Of a stretch of 40,503 nt of DNA, positions 7,075 to 14,273 are shown piece after piece. The DNA is from Halobacillus alkaliphilus (GTDB lineage: Bacteria > Bacillota > Bacilli > Bacillales > Halobacillaceae). The DNA lies in the NCBI RefSeq assembly GCF_900113125.1, contig NZ_FOOG01000035.1:1-40503 (forward strand). The letters run 5' to 3'. Position numbers and translations under genes: made by a program. The notes below the pieces were generated by a model. That model was given only the letters and a program-made list of their open reading frames with translations. It did not search any database and was not told the DNA's origin. Within the stretch, counting starts at the first letter, position 1. Each line of letters begins with the position of its first letter.

Positions 7075-7656
7075 TCAGCCTTTAAACCAGCGCCATTCCA
7101 CCACGTCTTTATTGCGTTGCCACTGCATTTCCATCGTGGTATCTCTCTTGATAACTTCAAGTAAATCCTCTTGTTCAGGCGGGAATTCATCCAAAAAAGA
7201 ATGATAGCGGAAAACAATCTCTTTCCCGTCGACTTCAATGAATACTTCGTCTGTATCGGCGTACTCTATAATCATTCGTATGGTAAGCTGAAGCGCGCGA
7301 AACGCCAGTACATCCTTGGTAGAAAAAACCTCCGTGAGTTTGTAGGAGGTGGGGAATTCAACCCTTATACCATAGCGTCTTTCCACTTCTTTTATATATT
7401 TTTTAAAGGCCACCGCCAGTCCATATTCATGAAAAGATAAAGGATAGATTTCATTTGAACGGCTTCTCATTTCTTCAATCAAATGTGAAATAAGGACATG
7501 AGCTTCTTTACAAGAATCATCCTTCGAATCAATACGATGTAACGCACTCGTTAACAAATGAGCGTATCGCTCATGTAAATCATAGGACATTTCATAAAGC
7601 AGCGATTCGTACATGTGAGAGACTACATATAATGGGGAACGAGTGGTATCATTCAT
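7075..7656 (-). CDS. Degenerate HisKA_3-like kinase, probable pseudokinase partner
   Basis: 193 residues from the ATG at 7656 (a GTG one codon earlier is also possible; the GGGAGAG spacing favours the ATG). The N-terminus contains YDLHERYAHLLTSALHRI, the phosphoacceptor-helix pattern of NarX/NreB-type kinases with His present (about residue 28). The second half aligns in layout with an HATPase domain, but the N-box Asn is lost (FRALQLTIRMIIEYAD) and the glycine boxes are missing (VFRYHSFLDE). It has no sensor domain or membrane span. It is the first gene of the operon, 19 bases before the response regulator. It may heterodimerise with the full kinase or act as a phosphate sink or phosphatase; this is inference. 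Confidence 0.7.
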   Translation of the reverse strand: MNDTTRSPLYVVSHMYESLLYEMSYDLHERYAHLLTSALHRIDSKDDSCKEAHVLISHLIEEMRSRSNEIYPLSFHEYGLAVAFKKYIKEVERRYGIRVEFPTSYKLTEVFSTKDVLAFRALQLTIRMIIEYADTDEVFIEVDGKEIVFRYHSFLDEFPPEQEDLLEVIKRDTTMEMQWQRNKDVVEWRWFKG

Positions 7657-7774
7657 CACTTTAACTCTCCCTTCTTTATTCTACATACCCTCTATATTAC
7701 ACGCTCCTTTATTATGTTCCTATTAGGGCATTCCCTTATTTTAAGGCTCTGTTAAGTTTCCGTGTTGATTTTAA

Positions 7775-7856
7775 GGTAAAGCTCCCGTTTGTTGAAACTA
7801 GATTTCGAGATAGTGGTTATGAGGAAGGTCGAAATCGAGTCTTACAGTATGCAACT
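7775..7856 (+). repeat. Short hairpin form of the dispersed repeat
   Basis: GCTCCCGTTTGTTGAAACTA then GATTTCGAGA, a 17-base loop containing TATGAGGAAGG, and TCGAAATCGAGTCTTA. The arms pair into a hairpin. The same unit occurs at 32210-32262, and its left arm matches the outer end of the long copies (GAAGACTCAGTTTCGAGATAA at 40433). Confidence 0.65.
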
Positions 7857-7904
7857 CTTCAGGTTAAAGATTTGCTTTTCAAGAAGAGACTTTAATAGAA
7901 TCTA

Positions 7905-7938
7905 TTAAAAAATCCTGCACAGAATAGAATGCAGGATT
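7905..7938 (-). terminator. Terminator of the AbrB-CHAD gene
   Basis: AATCCTGCA/TGCAGGATT nine-pair stem with a 10-base loop; leftward it is followed by TTTT. Confidence 0.8.
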
Positions 7939-7980
7939 CATTAATTATTTAGCGGCTTTACAAAGAGGGAAGGTATGACA

Positions 7981-9201
7981 TTACTGTCTTGAGTATTGAA
8001 TGCTTTCTTGAAGATTCAATTCTTCTATCAGGCTGGACAATTCATCCAGCAACGCTTGATTAATGGCTTTAATATGCTTTTTCTTACTGTCAATATCGTC
8101 CCTGTATTTGTTAAATAGTTCGATCCAGTCTTTTAGATCATTTATTTCACCCAGCTGTCTCTGAAACGATTTAAAGTATTTCGCTTCTTCCTTGTAGTCA
8201 GAGTCATAAATGGTGTGAAGTGCATTATGAATGTACCTGATCTTTTTGGAGATTATTCGGACAGAATGTAAGGTATTCAGAGTTTCTTCATCCGTACGCT
8301 CCTGTTGTGAAGACACTTCTAAATACTTCTCTATAGATTCAACAAAACTGTTTTCGAACTCCCGGGTTCTCTCATTTACTTGAAGGGGCAGGACAAAATA
8401 TCGCAGCTCCTTATCTTTAAAGTACTCCCATTGCTCCACAAAGGCTCCATCGATGATTTCAGGCAGCTTATTTTTAAGCTTCTTCTGATGCTTTAGTCTT
8501 TTCTTGGCTACCTGGTCGCTGAGCTGACGGTACACTTCTTCATGCTGCTCTTTTGAAGATTGTTCCGCACGATCTTCAAACTCTGTAATAAACACATCGC
8601 GTTCTCTCACTTTCCCTAAACGTTTATGGGCGTCATTTAAACAATCCACTAATGGATGGGTGGTGACATGAATAAACTCCAGGATGGCACGAATTTTACG
8701 CCCGTGGACACGAGCCTGGTGCACACTTTCCTCGTCTTCCTGCTCAAGCGAAAGCCTGCAGTACTCCAGGTAGGAGTCAACTAATCCCTGAAGGTACTCC
8801 CTCCAGCGGTCTACTACTTGCTCATTTCCAGCTCCCAGACAATCCTCGCAGACTAGTTTCTTTTTAACAGACACCAGCGAATCTGTTGATCCGCAAATTT
8901 CACAAACCTGAACCTGATCTTGCAACACAGCGTAATCATGATCGAACGTAACATCAATCTTTTTCCCCTGATTCCAGTCAAGCTCGTTTCTGTAGTCAGC
9001 AGGAATAAGCAAGCGGCCATAGCTGTCTAATGTCTTAACGGAGTCTCCTTCTTCATCCGTTACTGAAAGCTTTAATCCTTTTTTATGACTCAAAGGTTCC
9101 AGCATAAGGTTTTGATTCGATAATTCCAACTGGTCTCTGATTTCCTTGGGGATCACTAGCCTGCCCATTTTGTCGATCTGCCTTGTGAAAGCTCCACTCA
9201 T
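7981..9201 (-). CDS. AbrB-AbrB-zinc ribbon-CHAD fusion protein
   Basis: 406-residue protein with an unusual architecture. Residues 2-47 and about 54-95 are two SpoVT/AbrB-type swapped-hairpin DNA-binding domains (RQIDKMGRLVIPKEIRDQL; KTLDSYGRLLIPADYRNEL). Residues 100-121 hold CEIC and CEDC pairs, a probable zinc knuckle. Residues about 128-398 are a CHAD domain: SVHQARVHGRKIRAIL, LGKVRERDVFI, TLHSVRIISKKIRYIHNAL and LGEINDLKDW, with the conserved His and basic residues. CHAD domains bind polyphosphate. The start is supported by AGGTGG and the AbrB motif at residue 2. The gene is monocistronic. A polyphosphate-responsive transcription factor is the obvious hypothesis; I do not know this architecture as characterised. 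Confidence 0.88.
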   Translation of the reverse strand: MSGAFTRQIDKMGRLVIPKEIRDQLELSNQNLMLEPLSHKKGLKLSVTDEEGDSVKTLDSYGRLLIPADYRNELDWNQGKKIDVTFDHDYAVLQDQVQVCEICGSTDSLVSVKKKLVCEDCLGAGNEQVVDRWREYLQGLVDSYLEYCRLSLEQEDEESVHQARVHGRKIRAILEFIHVTTHPLVDCLNDAHKRLGKVRERDVFITEFEDRAEQSSKEQHEEVYRQLSDQVAKKRLKHQKKLKNKLPEIIDGAFVEQWEYFKDKELRYFVLPLQVNERTREFENSFVESIEKYLEVSSQQERTDEETLNTLHSVRIISKKIRYIHNALHTIYDSDYKEEAKYFKSFQRQLGEINDLKDWIELFNKYRDDIDSKKKHIKAINQALLDELSSLIEELNLQESIQYSRQ

Positions 9202-9357
9202 AACCTAACGCCCACCTTTTGAAAGCTTTTATACAGGTCAATTCCCAGACTTCAGCACTTCCTAACTAATTTCTAAATATTTTTACAATTTCTTTATGAT
9301 TCTGACCCTTACATATATTCCCACAGACCGCGCATCCTATGAATGGAGGTGTTAATG

Positions 9358-9603
9358 ATGCAGCCATACTTATGTCCCAACTGTAAAACCAATCGATCCA
9401 GGTTCAACATCATTGAACAAAAAGCAACATCCGTGAGAATAAATCCGGAGTCAGGTGAAGTGATTAGTGAATACACGTCTGAGAATCTGGATCCTTTTCA
9501 TGCCGCTTACCAGGGCCCAGACAAAAAAATCCAATGTGGAGCATGCGGTTTGATCGAAGACGAGAAAACATTTGCTGCTTTTGCCAGTTCAAAGCCTATT
9601 TAA
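9358..9603 (+). CDS. Small zinc-ribbon protein
   Basis: 81 residues with CPNC near the N-terminus and CGAC at about residues 61-64, two half-knuckles of a zinc ribbon with a polar, acidic intervening region. ATGs at 9343, 9355 and 9358 are in frame; GGAGG at 9345-9349 rules out the first and places the ATG at 9358 with 8-base spacing. It is divergent from the AbrB-CHAD gene. No family with known function is recognised; the single domain suggests a nucleic-acid or protein-binding accessory. Confidence 0.7.
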   Translation: MQPYLCPNCKTNRSRFNIIEQKATSVRINPESGEVISEYTSENLDPFHAAYQGPDKKIQCGACGLIEDEKTFAAFASSKPI

Positions 9604-9738
9604 TATCTTTAGCAGCATTTAAAGGGCCGATGGAATTGTTTATCGATTCAAGTAATAGTTCTTATCCTCCATGCGATTGAACAGCTTAGAAGAGGCGTAA
9701 GAAGGAAAAACGAGATGGTTTCAATTTTTATTAAAACA

Positions 9739-9763
9739 CCCCCTGCCACAGTGTGACAGGGGG
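9739..9763 (-). terminator. Terminator of the ParMR operon
   Basis: CCCCCTG/CAGGGGG stem, extendable through CACA/TGTG with one mismatch, followed leftward by TGTTTTAAT. Confidence 0.85.
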
Positions 9764-9769
9764 TAAGGG

Positions 9770-10369
9770 CTAATCATTCATTCGGGAGAGAAAGTCTCCC
9801 AGCAGATCATCATCGTCTTCATCTTCTGTTGTTTCCTCATCCTGGGAGTGGATCTCACCTTGTAAAGTATCAAGATTCAGACCATCAAGTTCATCATCGA
9901 TACTCTTCCATTCTGTTTCAGACTCAGTATTTGATTCTTCCTCAGCATGACCTTGAGCATCATTGCCCGATGAAAATTCAGTTGCCGCTGCTTCTTCTTG
10001 TAAATAAAGAGCTTCGTCTATGTCGAATGCATTACTATTAAGCGAAGCTAATAGAGTGGTTGCACGCACAGGATCCATCATTAGCTGATACAGTATACTT
10101 CCTATAAGAGCCTCAGAGTGTTCGTGCTTAATCCAGTTTCTCTGCTCTTTATTTAAAGCCTTAGGCAGTGGAATGGTAACTGTTTCCTTATTCTTAGTGT
10201 AAGTCTCATTCACTCCATCTAGGACGAATTGGGCAATCTTGCTTGAAAAATTTCGCCTCTCTGTCTCCTTCAGTTGAGTTAATTGTCTCAATAAGTGATC
10301 AGGAGTATCCGAGGGGATCCGGAATGTAATCGATTGTCCCCTCTCTATCTTTTTCTTTGATTGACTCAT
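9770..10369 (-). CDS. ParR-like DNA-binding adaptor of an actin-type segregation system
   Basis: 199 residues. The N-terminal third (about 10-55: GQSITFRIPSDTPDHLLRQL, SSKIAQFVLDG) looks like a ribbon-helix-helix domain, and the C-terminal 70 residues are extremely acidic (EDEDDDDLLGDFLSRMND at the end). This is the usual build of ParR-type adaptors that bind iterons with the N-terminus and the actin filament with the C-terminus. It begins 9 bases after the ParM-like gene and has the operon terminator behind it. Sequence identity to named ParR proteins cannot be judged by eye, so the call rests on layout and context. Confidence 0.72.
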   Translation of the reverse strand: MSQSKKKIERGQSITFRIPSDTPDHLLRQLTQLKETERRNFSSKIAQFVLDGVNETYTKNKETVTIPLPKALNKEQRNWIKHEHSEALIGSILYQLMMDPVRATTLLASLNSNAFDIDEALYLQEEAAATEFSSGNDAQGHAEEESNTESETEWKSIDDELDGLNLDTLQGEIHSQDEETTEDEDDDDLLGDFLSRMND

Positions 10370-10378
10370 AACATCACC

Positions 10379-11578
10379 TTATTTGGATGAGCCGGTTTTT
10401 TGTTCTACTTTTTTACCTTGTTCTTGATTTTTGCCGTGATTCTTCTTCTCGTTTTTACGGTTGAAATCAGAGATCAATTTGTAGTAGGCATTCGCCATCA
10501 TCCAAATGCTCTCTTCTTCATCTTCAAAGAATTCAATATTGAAACCATCAAGTTTGTTATTTAATGACTTAATGTAATCTTTTAAGACCGCAGAACCTCC
10601 GCCCACAAAGTAACAGATCTCTGATTGGGAGTTTCTCTGCCATACATTCCTTAAGAAACGGTACTGTTTCTTAGCAAGTTCAAGAAGAATACGATCCGTA
10701 ATATCGTGTACGTTAGTACGGCTTCCTTTAACCATGATATGGTGACGATCATTTTTTCTTGTAATGATATCCACGACATCGCGGCGGCTGTCCAATTCAA
10801 CTCCATGCTTTCTAAGAATCTCTTCACGAATCATTTCTAATGATTCAGCTACACCTAAATTGAATCCCTGAGCCTTATCATCGTCAACGTTACGGTTTTT
10901 AATTACAGCTATATCTGTAGAAAGACCACCGATATCCTGAATTAAAATTTGTTTGTCAATCAATTCTTTGTTAATGATATTCAAATCATTATCCATCACT
11001 AAGTTAACGTAGGCAGCAAACCCTTCCGGATAAACTTTAACCTCATCAAACTTAAGATTTACTTTCATTCCTTGATATTTTGGTGTGACAAGGAATTCGA
11101 TCTGGTGAACAGATCCAAGCAGGGAAGAACGGTACCCTACGTCTTTGCCTTCTTTCACTTCACGAAGCGGCAGTCCTGTTCCCAATGTGTAATTGGCTTC
11201 TACCACATTATTCTTCGCCGATTGTGCATTCTTCTCTCTAACTGCATCCAAAGCAAGCGATGCAAAAAGCATAATAAGTGTCTGATCTTCCTCAGATTTA
11301 TAGCTGCCTGGATCGAGTTCCGTAGAGTTAGTGGTCTTTGTAGCCAGATTACCCACACGATAGATAGCATTATTCTCTCTTAAGGCTGGAGAATGCACTC
11401 GAATATGTAGATTATCGAGTGGATCTTTTTCATCCAAGTCCTCTATACCGATAACAGGACGATCTTCTAAGTCTCTAGCAACCACGTTAGGAATATATAG
11501 GGATGAATCTAGTTTTCCAAAGTTTGCTTTAACTGCATCGTTACCAACATCAACAGCTGCAATTCTTGAGTTTGTCAT
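10379..11578 (-). CDS. parM: ParM/StbA-family actin-like ATPase
   Basis: 399 residues of the ParM/Alp actin-like fold. Phosphate-1 is IAAVDVGNDAVKANFG, phosphate-2 is ILIQDIGGLSTDIAVI, and the adenosine motif is CYFVGGGSAVLKDYI. The C-terminus ends in a Lys/Gln-rich tail (KNHGKNQEQGKKVEQKTGSS). AAAGGAG precedes the ATG with 9-base spacing. Such filament ATPases normally segregate low-copy plasmids with a ParR adaptor and iteron centromere, and both are present here. No replication initiator, integrase or phage gene is nearby, so either a chromosomal cassette or a remnant of an integrated replicon is possible. Confidence 0.9.
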   Translation of the reverse strand: MTNSRIAAVDVGNDAVKANFGKLDSSLYIPNVVARDLEDRPVIGIEDLDEKDPLDNLHIRVHSPALRENNAIYRVGNLATKTTNSTELDPGSYKSEEDQTLIMLFASLALDAVREKNAQSAKNNVVEANYTLGTGLPLREVKEGKDVGYRSSLLGSVHQIEFLVTPKYQGMKVNLKFDEVKVYPEGFAAYVNLVMDNDLNIINKELIDKQILIQDIGGLSTDIAVIKNRNVDDDKAQGFNLGVAESLEMIREEILRKHGVELDSRRDVVDIITRKNDRHHIMVKGSRTNVHDITDRILLELAKKQYRFLRNVWQRNSQSEICYFVGGGSAVLKDYIKSLNNKLDGFNIEFFEDEEESIWMMANAYYKLISDFNRKNEKKNHGKNQEQGKKVEQKTGSSK

Positions 11579-11625
11579 TAATCAGCTCTCCTTTTAATTA
11601 CTATAATTTACCTTGCCCTTCTATT

Positions 11626-11654
11626 AATCTATTAGACTCTGCCGGAATAGTCAA
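11626..11654 (-). promoter_or_regulatory. Promoter of the ParMR operon
   Basis: Leftward TTGACT (complement of 11649-11654), a 17-base spacer and TAGATT (complement of 11626-11631). It lies between the iteron array and parM, so iteron-bound adaptor would sit beside it and could autorepress. Confidence 0.55.
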
Positions 11655-11678
11655 TGTGCCTTTCGGAGTATTCAACTG

Positions 11679-11850
11679 CGTGTACTTGTTTACTTTTACG
11701 CACACATGTTTACTTAAATTGTGTACATGTTTACAATAACGTCCACACGTTGATATAACGGCTTGTATACGCATTTGTAAACATGTACGCATTTACGTGT
11801 TCAATTGCCTTACAATTTGTGTACATGAATACATTTATGTGTACATAAAT
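11679..11850. repeat. Iteron array, candidate parC centromere
   Basis: Degenerate repeats built on TGTTTAC and GTGTACATG recur at helical spacing: TGTTTAC at 11687, 11707 and 11728 (20 and 21 bases apart), a degenerate CGTTGAT at 11748, inverted GTAAACA at 11777, then TGTGTACAT at 11818 and 11838 (20 apart). Further rightward, ACAAAATCACGG occurs twice (11880 and 11912) around the palindrome GTTTATAAAC (11904-11913). Position, upstream of a ParM/ParR operon, and spacing match plasmid centromeres. Confidence 0.7.
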
Positions 11851-11960
11851 AAATGCACCAAAATAATACACAATTTTACACAAAATCACGGGCTTAGTTT
11901 TTCGTTTATAAACAAAATCACGGACTAACCCAGGAAGTTAAAAACTAAAAGGTGAAAAAT

Positions 11961-12004
11961 AAAAAATACCTGTCCGGAAAAATGGTTCCAGACAGGTATT
12001 TTTT
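11961..12004. terminator. Strong terminator of the protease gene
   Basis: AAAAAATACCTGTC pairs perfectly with GACAGGTATTTTTT around a 16-base loop. A/T tracts on both sides make it bidirectional. Confidence 0.9.
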
Positions 12005-12022
12005 AAAAAGAAAAAAGATGTT

Positions 12023-12994
12023 TTATTTCATAGCGGTAGTGTAGGTGGAGAAAAGTTCTTCTAATTTATCTGTAAGAGAGAGCATTAATAAACCATTACC
12101 TTCGGCTGATTTAGAGTAACCGAGAGGGAGAGTTCGTTTAATTAACTGCGAGAATATTTCCGGTTCAGACATAGATCTTTGGAATTGAGCTTCCACAAGA
12201 GGAATAATGAGGGCTAAACCACCAGCAACATGAGGTGTAGCCATGGAGGTACCCGAAAGACGAGCATATTTTCCTTCTGTATAGGTAGAGAGAATTTTTA
12301 CCCCGGGGGCTACCAGGTCGATTTCATCGTTGGTGTTCGTAAAGTCTGCGATTGTCCTCTGCTCGTCGATAGCTCCGACTTGGATAACTTCATTATAGCA
12401 GCCTGGATAGGCGTATTCATAAGTATTCTCACGCCCATCGCCTTCATTTCCTGCAGCACATACGACAGAAATACCCTGATTCACAGCTTTTTGAACAACC
12501 TGATGCATTTCTTCGGCATCTTCCGGGCCTCCAAGAGACATAGAAATAACTCTCACACGCTCTCCCTGGGGTCCTTCCCAGTTAATAGCGTACTCAATAG
12601 CACTGATTATCCAATCGTACTGCCCACTCCCCTCTCCAGAGAGTACTTTAAGAATTAACAAATCCGCCTGCGGAGCCACACCTATTACACCCTGTTCGTT
12701 ATCTATGGCTGCAATTGTCCCTGCTACATGAGTACCGTGGCCATTATTATCGTCATAGTTCGTTTCATCGCCTTCATAGTCATCTGTAAAGTTATAGCCT
12801 CCAACAATACGGTTCTCAAGATCTGGATGATCCATTTGACAGCCTGTGTCGATGACAGCAACGACACTCCCTTTTCCCTGGCTGGTTCTGTCCCACAAAC
12901 TTTGTGCCTCAATCATCTTCACGCCATTTGGGAACTCTTCCGCTTCCTGGAGGATCTGTTCGGTACGGTATGGAATTAACTTCATTTCACTCAT
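12023..12994 (-). CDS. isp: Intracellular subtilisin-like serine protease (ISP)
   Basis: 323-residue S8 protease without a secretion signal. The N-terminal MKLIPYRTEQI contains the LIPY inhibitory segment typical of intracellular subtilisins, which is removed on activation. The catalytic triad is complete: Asp49 in VAVIDTGCQ, His86 in NNGHGTHVAG, Ser250 in SGTSMATPHVAGG, with oxyanion Asn183 in AAGNEG. The size equals the B. subtilis enzyme. An extended -10 (TGATATAAT, complement of 13076-13084) lies about 80 bases upstream and the perfect terminator lies behind, so it is monocistronic. It acts in protein turnover during stationary phase in relatives. Confidence 0.95.
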   Translation of the reverse strand: MSEMKLIPYRTEQILQEAEEFPNGVKMIEAQSLWDRTSQGKGSVVAVIDTGCQMDHPDLENRIVGGYNFTDDYEGDETNYDDNNGHGTHVAGTIAAIDNEQGVIGVAPQADLLILKVLSGEGSGQYDWIISAIEYAINWEGPQGERVRVISMSLGGPEDAEEMHQVVQKAVNQGISVVCAAGNEGDGRENTYEYAYPGCYNEVIQVGAIDEQRTIADFTNTNDEIDLVAPGVKILSTYTEGKYARLSGTSMATPHVAGGLALIIPLVEAQFQRSMSEPEIFSQLIKRTLPLGYSKSAEGNGLLMLSLTDKLEELFSTYTTAMK

Positions 12995-13133
12995 TCAACT
13001 TCCTCCCCTATTTTGAGTCATGCAAGAGCAAAGTGATAGACTGTTAACTCATAATGATAGGTAAAGCTTTCCATTATTATATCACTTTTTGTAAGTATCT
13101 GAATATACAGTCAACTATTATTAGACAAGAATT

Positions 13134-13176
13134 AAAGAAAGCAGGAAGCTGTTAGGGCAGCCATCCTGCTTTCTTT
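13134..13176 (-). terminator. Terminator overlapping the end of the GH8-like gene
   Basis: AAAGAAAGCAGGA pairs with TCCTGCTTTCTTT. The gene's stop codon lies in the loop and its last codons form the first arm. Confidence 0.82.
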
Positions 13177-14243
13177 AACGTTTCTTCAGCTAATAGCGGC
13201 ACAAGATTATCAAATATATGGGTATCCCCATTACTCACCGCATATCCACCTTTAAATTTGAACCTTGTTTCCCTGAAATCGGTCATTCTATTGTACGCCT
13301 GCAGAGCTAATTTCTTATCATCTAACTCCATAGCGTAAAGAATAAGAAAACCATACAGAGCTGGAGATTCGTAATCGACCGTGGGTTCTTTTGTTTGAAG
13401 CGAGTAACGACCATAAAGTTTTCCTTTTGCGTCCATTTCTTCAGTAACAAAAGCTGTAAATTCAGAAGAGGAGTTCCCCAGTTTTGCCTGATTTAAAGCC
13501 ACTAGCACTTGATCAATCATATTAACTTCATTGTTGTAAGATACCTTATTTGAATCAGCGTGGATGGACTTAGGATAGAATCCCTTCTGCAGTTCAGCTT
13601 TAGTCAGCAAGGACGTCATCCCCTGAAAGGTGCTGAGAGGGATCAGCTGATGATCTTTGAGCAGCGTTAAGGCTTCCACATCGATATAGGAGTACGTTAG
13701 AATATCGGATGTCTGATGGTGGCGACGATCATAAAAGTCCGTCCATATATGGGCTGTTCCAAAATAGTCCTTCATATATTCCCCTATTCGGCTCGCTGTT
13801 TCCCCATATTTTTTTTCATTCCACTGCTCTTCAGCTTTGAATAATGCTTCCGTAATTCGAAGGTTATCCACGAGAGCATCCGTATCCACTTCCGCTTCTC
13901 CATTTTCAGCAAGTTTCCAAAATATGAATCCATCATCAGTTAGAAAATTGGATTCTAATACACGATAGGCTTCTTTGAATATAGAGTGATCTCCTTTTTC
14001 AACTGAGTACAGCATCCACAGCCCCAGTGATTCTGATAAAGCTTCTCTTCCTCTCACTTCATCAGAATCAAGATGTTCTGCGTTCTTTATATAAGTAGCC
14101 AGCGTCTCATTTTCATTCGTCATAAAATTTTTTATAAAACTTTCTGTATCTTTAGAAACGGCTTCTGCCCCCCATAATCTTGTGAAAAAGGCGATATTGA
14201 TAACGACTATAATCAACAGGGATATCATGATGGTTTTTTTCAC
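13152..14243 (-). CDS. ydaJ: GH8-like glycosidase, YdaJ-like
   Basis: 363 residues with one N-terminal signal anchor (about 4-23) and an extracytoplasmic (alpha/alpha)6-type domain. REALSESLGLWMLYSV matches the GH8 block around the general-acid Glu, and VDTDALVDNLRITEAL resembles the second GH8 block. It starts at a GTG behind AGGTGAGG. It is the last gene of a polysaccharide block with a glycosyltransferase and two DUF2334 proteins, the gene set of the B. subtilis yda exopolysaccharide operon, where the equivalent is YdaJ. It probably trims or releases the polymer. Substrate is unknown. Confidence 0.75.
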   Translation of the reverse strand: MKKTIMISLLIIVVINIAFFTRLWGAEAVSKDTESFIKNFMTNENETLATYIKNAEHLDSDEVRGREALSESLGLWMLYSVEKGDHSIFKEAYRVLESNFLTDDGFIFWKLAENGEAEVDTDALVDNLRITEALFKAEEQWNEKKYGETASRIGEYMKDYFGTAHIWTDFYDRRHHQTSDILTYSYIDVEALTLLKDHQLIPLSTFQGMTSLLTKAELQKGFYPKSIHADSNKVSYNNEVNMIDQVLVALNQAKLGNSSSEFTAFVTEEMDAKGKLYGRYSLQTKEPTVDYESPALYGFLILYAMELDDKKLALQAYNRMTDFRETRFKFKGGYAVSNGDTHIFDNLVPLLAEETLKKAGWLP

Positions 14244-14273
14244 TCTCCTACCTCACCTTTTTCTAATGTTAGG

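Larger units (their letters stand above)
7660..7980. other. Intergenic region upstream of the two-component operon
   Basis: This 321-base gap holds the leftward control region of the kinase operon, including AGGGCATTCCCT (7725-7736). That dyad resembles GGGGAATCCCC at the oxidase promoter and may be an autoregulatory site. Further right are a short dispersed repeat (7775-7856) and the terminator of the AbrB-CHAD gene. No ORF with a ribosome binding site was found. Confidence 0.5.

Noticed and set aside
11601-11792. 63-codon minus-strand frame in the iteron region
   Set aside because: It runs through the repeats and promoter of parM; its Cys/His/Val-rich product mirrors the repeat sequence.
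11679-11923. CRISPR array
   Set aside because: Repeats are short, degenerate and contiguous, without unique spacers or cas genes; they fit iterons better.
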